From Microglena sp. YARC (lineage: Eukaryota; Chlorophyta; Chlorophyceae; Chlamydomonadales; Chlamydomonadaceae), in contig CM039466.1 of assembly GCA_022414725.1 (NCBI GenBank), positions 16,118,035-16,182,034 of the forward strand: 64,000 nt of DNA. Direction: 5' to 3'. A program made the translations under genes and the position numbers. The notes under the pieces were generated by a model. The model searched no databases. It was not told the DNA's origin and saw only the letters and a program-made list of their open reading frames with translations. Of this stretch, positions 58,431 through 64,000 are shown piece after piece; the stretch's first letter is position 1; each line of letters opens with the position of its first letter.

Positions 58431-59172
58431 GCACTACAGGCAGCACCTTCATAGGCAGTACAGGCAGCGTCCTCATAGGCACTACAGGCTGCATCATGCA
58501 GCACCCTCATTGGCAGTACAGGCAGCGCCCTCATTTGGCATTACAGGCAACGCCCTCATAGGCACTACAGCCAGCATCAAGCAGCGTCCTAATTGGCACT
58601 ACAGGCAACGCCCTCATAGGCACTAAATCCAGCATCAAGCAGCGTCCTCATAGGCACTACAGGTATCATCAAGCAGCGTCCTCATTGGCACTACAGGCAG
58701 CGCCCTCGTAGGTACTCTAGCATAGAACCAGAATTTGTGTTACCTCTGCATATCGTAGCTTCAAGGAGAGGGGCAAAGCTCAGGTCCCTCCTTGACAGTA
58801 GCAAGACTATCATCATTGGAATACCACACCTACAAGCACCCAATGTTTATGGTCCATCAGGCAGCGCCGTCATTAGGCACTACAGGCAGCACCTTTGTAG
58901 GCACTACAAGCACCCAATGTTTGTGGTCCATCAGGCAGCGCCGTCATTAGGCACTACAGGCAGCACCTTTGTAGGCACTACAAGCACCCAATGTTTGTGA
59001 TCCATCAGGCAGCGCCGTCATAGGCACTACAGGCAGCACCTTTGTAGGCACTACAAGCACCCAATGTTTGTGGTCCATCAGGCAGCGCCGTCATTAGGCA
59101 CTACAGGCAGCACCTTTGTAGGCACTACAAGCACCCAATGTTTGTGGTCCATCAAGCAGCGCCGTCAATAGG
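58411..59172. repeat. 3'-end minisatellite CAGGCAGCGCCCTCATAGGC
   Basis: From 58,411 about twelve units of CAGGCAGCGCCCTCATAGGC plus ACTA, roughly 24 bp. From 58,840 there are five larger units (about 74-75 bp) with CACCCAATGTTTGTGGTCCA, TCAGGCAGCGCCGTCATTAG and CAGCACCTTTGTAGGC. The first unit includes the last codons and stop of the LRR gene. It is the exon-end duplication again, here at the 3' end of the gene. Confidence 0.92.
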
Positions 59173-59179
59173 TTCTGGC

Positions 59180-59265
59180 CATAGCTTATCTTTTCCGCTA
59201 CGAGCAGCAGCTTCTAGGCAGCTCTCTGAGCCAACCATTGGGCTTTGACACGTTGGCCATACATT
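59180..59265. repeat. Dispersed repeat D, copy 1
   Basis: CTTATCTTTTCCGCTACGAG, CAGCTTCTAGGCAGCTC and GAGCCAACCATTGG. Related sequences lie inside the kinase intron at about 63,225-63,290 and 63,515-63,575. Confidence 0.6.
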
Positions 59266-59279
59266 TAGTGTAATATCAC

Positions 59280-59411
59280 TAGGAACCGGCATATCATATG
59301 ATGTTGACCAAAGGCGAATATGATATCATATGATGACACGAGATTATATGATATAATACTGACTAGGTCTCATAACAAGAGTTATTTACAATACACTGAC
59401 TGACTATTCCC
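59280..59411. mobile_element. Degenerate relative of the hAT-type MITE (inverted)
   Basis: Starts TAGGAACCGGCATATCATAT and shares GATGTTGACCAAAG(G/A)CGA, ATATGATATCATATGATG and CTGACTAGGT with the element at 34,364 read on its other strand. The right end is unclear (about CTATTCCCT at 59,411) and no target-site duplication was found. Confidence 0.65.
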
Positions 59412-60232
59412 TCCGGGCTGTAGTGCGGTAGTCCAAGCTCAGGCGCAGAGGGTGTGTGAAACCAAATAAATCCAACATGGTAGCTATTCTCCAGTATGTA
59501 CACATGCATGCAAACGGGAGGGTTCCCTCAATCTCACGCCTGTGGCATGGCGTACTAATTTTCAATTTCCACTGACTGACTGATTGACTGACCATTTCGA
59601 GATTCCAAGTTTGCTACCCCGATACTTGATATTTGTTACTCTCCACGTTCATTGGTTAGATTTGAATTTGAACTTGAATTGTTGCATGGTACTAGAGATA
59701 TGTGTTGTTCTTCATGTTCACTATTTCAGACAAGAGAGTCGGCCATGAAGCCATGCTGGTGGTCGGCCCCAGTGCAAGCAAACGAGCTGGCCCCCTCAAC
59801 CGCACGCCTTTTAATAAGGTGTACTATTTATTTATTTTATGCTATTTATTTGGTCGGTCCCTGTCTTGTGTAGTTAGTTAAGTTAGTTAAGGGTGACTGC
59901 AGTAGTGCAACAAATTATAATGATGTGCTTAATTCATTAACCAATAAGTGAGCACACTCGTATATAAAATCATATGATGAATAATTGAATATGCATACAT
60001 GTACACCTACTTGATTCGTCGAGGATGGTTGGAAGACCCCCCCCACCCACCCACCCACCCACCCCACCCCACCCCCACACCCCCGGAAGTTGTGGAGTGA
60101 GCTTTTCTTGTGCCAACTGCCTATGACAATGTAATTAAATTTAATGTAATGTATTTTTTATTAATTATTACTGTATCACTAACTCAGATCCCCCGTCGGT
60201 AAAACGGGGTTCGTTTCATCAGTTCATCCTTT
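59412..60232. other. Intergenic, no gene seen
   Basis: Unique AT-leaning sequence. The phrase GGCCCCCTCAACCGCACGCC with TTTATTTATTTTATGC (59,788-59,860) recurs, diverged, at 63,152-63,215 in the kinase intron. A (CCCACC)n tract lies at 60,039-60,085. Small open frames lack any recognisable domain. Confidence 0.7.
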
Positions 60233-60300
60233 TCGTTTTAGCCCCTCGACGGCTAGGCAGGTCCCTGTAGCATATTTGGATTTTCCCTGGACTGTAACAA
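60233..60300 (-). repeat. Short dispersed repeat C, minus-strand copy
   Basis: Minus strand: TTGTTACAGTCCAGGG, then GCTACAGGGACCTGCCTAGC and CGAGGGGCTAAAACG. Same order as 21,821 and 60,565. It shows the element is dispersed in both orientations, outside the LRR gene as well as inside. Confidence 0.75.
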
Positions 60301-60564
60301 CACACCTACATACATACATACATACTACACTCCCTAGATGATTCACAGGCGTTACAAACAAGCTGCTGCGGTCTCAGCATGAAATATTAGTCATGAATCT
60401 TAAGATGCTGGTATAGTTTAGCGTTTGAAACTTGAATTTGAAGTGTTACATCTTTTTTAGCTAACTCTTTGATACCGGTATTGATTTGGCTTTTATAGCT
60501 ATGCTTTCTTTTGCGCCAAGTGGGATTGTGGGTTAGTAAACTTTCAAGTCCAGTTGTAAGTATA

Positions 60565-60636
60565 TTACAGTCCAGGGGTAGGCCAAATAGGCGCAAGAGG
60601 CCTGCCCAACCGGGACAGGAAGGGCTAAAAAGAAAC
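60565..60636 (+). repeat. Short dispersed repeat C, full-type copy
   Basis: TTACAGTCCAGGGGTAGGCC, AAATAGGCGCAAGAGGCCTG, CCCAACCGGGACAGGAAGGG, CTAAAAAGAAA. The best copy for defining the ~72-bp unit. Between 60,301 and 60,564, and from 60,637 to 61,073, I see no gene; ATATATTAGTAGGAT recurs three times there. Confidence 0.8.
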
Positions 60637-61073
60637 TGCATTTATGGAGTGAGCCCCAAAAAATCGTTTTCCGACGGGGCCGTGAGTTCGAGCTACAACG
60701 ATAATTGTATTATGCAATATATATTAGTAGGATTTGGGGATAAAAATATAGGGCTGTAATCGAGGACCCTTCTTTTTGTGGATTTGTCGTTTTGTCGTTT
60801 CGAGTCTTTCCAATTTCCATTTTTCTCAATTTGTTACAAGTCATAAAGGTGTCAAGTCAAGTTTACTAAGCTGATCATGCGCAATATATATAGGGCCGTA
60901 ATGGCGATGCTCGATTGCTCGAATCCTCGAATTCAACGTTTTCTAATTTTCTAATTTTTTGATTTTGAATATTTGCTTAGTCTTTATTACTTTTACATGT
61001 AGTTAGATTTTTAAACTGGAAACCATAGTTGTGAATCTGAAACTAATCAAACCCGTTATATATTAGTAGGATA

Positions 61074-61290
61074 TAATGATAACGCCTGGTGGGGCGTGGT
61101 ATTAAGGGAACCCGTCGTACGCAGGCAAAGAACGGTCTACCACCTCGACTGGACAAGGTACTGACGCGGTTGACAACGACCTGCAACGCTCAGGGTGACC
61201 GTAGGGGGTATCCATTTATCCAACCCCCGACCCCGCTTCTTTTCAGCGATATGGTGTACCACTAGACCAATCGCATCACTGAAACGGGCC
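61074..61290 (-). mobile_element. tRNA-derived SINE, copy 5
   Basis: Minus strand: CCCGTTTCAGTG, A box TTGGTCTAGTGG, a diverged B box (GGTCGGGGGTTGG), body, and tail ACCACGCCCCACCAGGCG TTATCATTA. Full length but older than copies 1 and 2; no clear target-site duplication. An insertion in the T arm region breaks tRNA-like folding. Confidence 0.75.
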
Positions 61291-61354
61291 TTTTCTACAA
61301 TACAAGTATCCCCAAACGAGATGATAATTTAATTGTGCGATTCTTATCGCATTT

Positions 61355-61558
61355 TTAATCAAATTTACAAGGTCTTTCAAAACAAATCCCATCCTGCAAA
61401 TGAATCAGGATTTCAGGATTCATGACCAGCATCATGTTCGAGTCTTTATCAACCAATTCAGGTTCAATGTTCAGTTTCTCGCAAATAATGTTTCTTTCCT
61501 TAGGGTATTGAGGCCATTGAATTTCATCTTCAACCACTCTTCTACCCTCAATCACCAA
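61355..61558 (-). CDS. Unrecognised 67-residue ORF, probably a gene fragment
   Basis: Starts MVIEGRRVVEDEIQWPQYP and ends DGICFERPCKFD. The composition is protein-like (balanced charged and hydrophobic residues, AT-rich codons), unlike the repeat frames elsewhere. The frame can be read a little further upstream without ATG. A second open stretch (61,552-61,656) precedes it in another frame, so it may be one broken gene. No domain was recognised. Confidence 0.35.
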   Translation of the reverse strand: MVIEGRRVVEDEIQWPQYPKERNIICEKLNIEPELVDKDSNMMLVMNPEILIHLQDGICFERPCKFD

Positions 61559-61656
61559 ATCACAGGATTCATAGCACCTTCAAATTCTACCAGAGCGAGA
61601 TTCTGATTCAAAATGCAAATTGTAATGCCCACTCCTTGGTTATAAACAAGTTTCAT
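61552..61656 (-). pseudogene. Short ORF in a second frame upstream of 61,558
   Basis: 34 codons, starting MKLVYNQGVGITICILNQ, then NLALVEFEGAMNP, ending at TGA 61,552-61,554. It overlaps the start of the 67-residue ORF by 7 bases in a different frame. Both have plausible composition, suggesting one ancestral reading frame with a frameshift. Identity unknown. Confidence 0.3.
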
Positions 61657-61659
61657 TAG

Positions 61660-62611
61660 TGCGCCTACTTTGCACTTTGCAGGAGGGGCAACGCCATTCG
61701 AACTGAATCCTCCAGGTCGCTGGTTTGTGTCGGGAGGCCCACCTCCTGGGGCGAAAGTCCTTTAACAACTAAAAAAAGGGATAACCAGTCGATGGCTGCT
61801 ATTTTAGAGATGCCTTCATTATTTTTTCCCAAGTCAATCTGGCTCAGTGACGTCTGGTTCTCCTGAAGAATAACAGAGACATTATATAAACCAACCTACC
61901 GGTTATCTCTGAATGCATCTTCGTAATTCACGATACCGTCATTGTTTGTTTCTATCTCTGGTTGCCAATGGTAACTTGCCATTAGAGCATTATGTAGCAA
62001 CGCTCTTTTCATAAGTTATATGTCCTACCTCCTGACACCCACCGGCACATGCCAATACCCCCCAACGCTGGCCAGCCCCGTCACCTTACCGGTCAGGTCG
62101 GGTCAGGTCGGGGTCGGTGGCAGGTCAGGGCAGCCCCATCACCTCCGGGTCAGGTCACTCTTCTCCCTTATCTTCTAGCTTCCTTTTCTTCCCGGAGAAA
62201 AAGTGCCCCCCCGCTCCAGAGCCCTGGTTCCTCTATGGCCTCCGCTCAAGTGCCCACGTACTCGTACAATTCGAAGAGTCAGCGCATTTCGAAACCCTCA
62301 TCAACAGCGCCAAGAGGCGTGGCATTATACATCGCTGGTGCAAGCAAGTGCTAGACTGGACCGATCGAAGCAACACACATTTTCTACCGGTCCGCAAAGG
62401 CCTGCTACTAACGTTTATCTTCCGTTCCCCCGACCTTTCGCTTGTTTCATCGCATCTCCTCTGTTTCTCCAGTTCTTTTGGTACAACGATTAATCCCTCG
62501 CCTGTTCTAGCATCGAAGAAGTAGCTTAAAAGTAGCTCGCGGGATTGCGCTTGCCTTGATCCTACCTATCGCTCCCCACCAACTCGCTGCGTGTATGTAG
62601 ATTAGCAGAAT
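61660..62611. other. Region upstream of the kinase gene
   Basis: No repeat array and no convincing gene. A CCGGTCAGGTCGGGTCAGGT duplication lies at 62,088-62,130. GC content rises toward the kinase start. It should contain the kinase promoter and 5' UTR, but no TATA box or other element could be identified with confidence. Confidence 0.6.
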
Positions 62612-62740
62612 ATGGACATGGAAGTGAATCCACTGCTAGAGGCGGGGCGGTATGAGAAGGTGCAGACGCTTGGGAAAGGCTCATTCGGATTCGTCCTCCT
62701 GGCAAGGAGCAAAGAGTCGGGGGAGCTAGCAGCGATAAAG
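62612..62740 (+). CDS. SnRK2-like Ser/Thr protein kinase, exon 1
   Basis: Begins ATG at 62,612 (a second ATG at 62,618 is also possible) and encodes 43 residues: MDMEVNPLLEAGRYEKVQTL, GKGSFGFVLLARSKESGE, LAAIK; donor GTAGGC, phase 0. GKGSFG (residues 21-26) is the ATP-binding glycine loop and K43 in AAIK is the phosphate-anchoring lysine. Order and spacing are standard for subdomains I-II. With exon 2 the best match from memory is the SnRK2/SnRK family of plants and green algae, which phosphorylate targets in stress and nutrient signalling. The C-terminal part that would decide the subfamily is beyond the window. Confidence 0.88.
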
Positions 62741-63047
62741 GTAGGCGCCGAGCGTGCGTTGCTTGGACGTGGTGACAGCCTCTCCCTGTAGTGAAGCATA
62801 ACTGGCACACTGGAATCTATAGCCTCGCCCTAACTCAAGTCCACAGCCTCTCACAAAATCTGAAGCCCCAAGACTCATGCTAACTGTGTTCTATATCCTC
62901 ATCCTAACCTAAGTCCACAGCCCCACCCTCACATCAGTCAAACAGTCAACCCCATGCATCGACCAGAAAGAGCCTAGCCTTGCCCTCACTTCCCCGACGC
63001 CCTGCCACCACCCTGACAATCTCCCCCCCTCCTCCTTCTCTCCCCAG
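62741..63047 (+). other. Kinase intron 1
   Basis: Starts GTAGGC, ends CTTCTCTCCCCAG. Contains a loose repeat of CTAACTCAAGTCCACAGCC-like phrases (three units, about 62,830-62,930) but no exon copies like those of the LRR gene. Confidence 0.8.
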
Positions 63048-63136
63048 TTTCTCAAGCGAGGCGTAGTGAACAAATACGTCGAGACCGAGATCGTTAACCA
63101 CAGCTTGTTGCGGCATCCTCATGTCATCCAATTCAA
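63048..63136 (+). CDS. SnRK2-like protein kinase, exon 2
   Basis: 89 nt, phase 0 in, phase 2 out, acceptor CTCCCCAG, donor GTAAGG. Encodes FLKRGVVNKYVETEIVNHSL and LRHPHVIQF plus AA of a lysine codon completed in the next exon. This is subdomains III-IV: the helix-C glutamate is in VETEIVNH, followed by the RHPHVI strand typical of SnRK2 proteins (RHPNIV in land plants). The gene continues beyond 64,000, so catalytic HRD and DFG motifs are not visible. Confidence 0.9.
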
Positions 63137-64000
63137 GTAAGGAGTCAACTGTTGGCCCCCTCAACCTCACGCCTCCTTTATAAGGCATAATATTTTTATT
63201 CTTTTTATTTAGTCAACTGTTGCATAGCTTTTCTTTTGAGCTACAAGCACCAGCTTCCAGGCAGCTCCCCAAGCCAGCCACTGGCTTAAGCCCCAGCTCC
63301 AGCTCCGGAATATGCCAAAGCCCCAGCTCCGGAATACGCATTATTGTCAGGAATAGCCAGGCTACAGGAGCTCTTTAGGATATCTAGATCTAGATGCCGG
63401 TACAGCATCCGTGTGCCTGTAGTTCACCACTCTAACAGATTTCAGCATGACTGGGAAGACTATCCTGTTAGTTCCAGATACAATTAGCTGCTATGTGTCT
63501 GCTGTTGCCACTGTTTCTTTTGTGTGCTACACATGGCAGCTTCCAGCCAGCTCCATTTGCCAGCCATTGAGTAAAGTACACAAAGTACAGCTTTGTTGGA
63601 GAGAGTGTTGTGTCAGCATCAAGAACTACTAGCTGTGTGTGTGCGTGCGTGCGTGTGTGTGTGTGTATGTGTGTGTGCATGTGTGTGTGTGTACGTGTGT
63701 GTGTATGTGTGTTTATGTATGTGTGTGTGTGTATGTGTGTTTATGTATGTGTGTGTGTGTGTGTGTGATGTCAGCATCCAGAAGTACTAGCCGTGTGTGT
63801 GTGTGTTATATCAACAACCAGATATACTAGCTGTGTCTGTCTGTCTGTGTGTCTGTCTGTCTGTGTGTGTGTGTGTGTGTGTTATATCAACAACCTGATA
63901 TACTAGCTGTGTCTGTCTGTCTGTGTGTGAGTGTGTGTGTGTTATGTCTCCAATCAGATTTACCAGCTGTGTCTGCATTTTAGGGTGTGTGTACAGGGTT
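63137..64000 (+). other. Kinase intron 2 (continues past the window)
   Basis: Holds two diverged copies of dispersed repeat D (about 63,225-63,290 and 63,515-63,575), a duplicated AGCCCCAGCTCCGGAATA (63,290-63,340), and from 63,630 tandem blocks of (GT)n or (CTGT)n separated by a phrase like ATACTAGCTGTGTCTGTCTG. The block phrase recurs near 63,600, 63,775, 63,815, 63,890 and 63,955. Confidence 0.85.
63636..63770. repeat. (GT)n microsatellite
   Basis: Interrupted GT repeat with TATG and TTTATG variants inside the kinase intron. Confidence 0.95.

Noticed and set aside
59652..59873. 73-residue ORF starting MVRFEFELELL
   Set aside because: No domain, ends in dispersed-repeat sequence, no splice or transcript sign.
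62049..62524. Overlapping plus-strand ORFs upstream of the kinase
   Set aside because: All three frames are open in part because of GC-rich sequence; no conserved motif. Possibly 5' UTR of the kinase.

Overview
The window looks like a chromosome segment from a eukaryote, most probably a green alga. The genes are split by GT-AG introns, a plant-type telomere heptamer (CCCTAAA) occurs in one intron, and the right end starts an SnRK2-like protein kinase gene. The species cannot be named from the sequence alone. No bacterial or organelle signal was seen.

Two genes can be supported. The first fills 21.5-58.4 kb on the plus strand. Twelve short exons (one weak) can be read by eye. They join in phase, with one 1-nt exception, into a protein with a TIR-like N-terminal region (motifs VYYWLDI, TRIWCLYE and a GIGYAK helix region), followed by about ten ribonuclease-inhibitor-type leucine-rich repeats and a stop at 58,428-58,430. 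The recognised coding sequence is about 1.66 kb in a 36.9-kb span, so about 95% of the gene is intron. The N-terminal exons were not found. The second gene, at 62.6 kb, encodes the start of a Ser/Thr kinase (glycine loop GKGSFG, lysine in AAIK, helix C) and runs off the right edge.

The main oddity is that nearly every exon boundary of the first gene is surrounded by tandem partial copies of itself. I count about 43 copies of [intron end + exon start] upstream of exons and about 20 copies of [exon end + donor] downstream. Most keep the AG or GT and several run straight into an in-frame stop. Unrelated or derived minisatellites add to these: a 56-bp array (28.8-29.97 kb), an 18-bp A/C-only array (31-33.7 kb), a 90-bp array (33.7-34.2 kb), a 34-bp array (36.0-36.8 kb), a 45+45-bp dimer array (40.6-47.1 kb) and a TCATCAC array (48.6-57.2 kb).

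Layout: 1-3,000 is a degenerate ~86-bp array, 3,001-4,000 a 1,000-N gap, 4,001-19,354 a 40/45-bp array whose quality falls toward the gap, 19.4-21.5 kb mobile-element copies and small arrays, 21.5-58.4 kb the LRR gene, 58.4-62.6 kb the intergenic region, and 62.6-64.0 kb the kinase gene. Mobile elements include five copies of a tRNA-derived SINE (two with target-site duplications), a 200-bp hAT-type MITE with a perfect 8-bp duplication, a second ~210-bp repeat family ending in a GC hairpin, and a short ~75-bp repeat on both strands. All calls rest on reading the sequence by eye; no database search was run.
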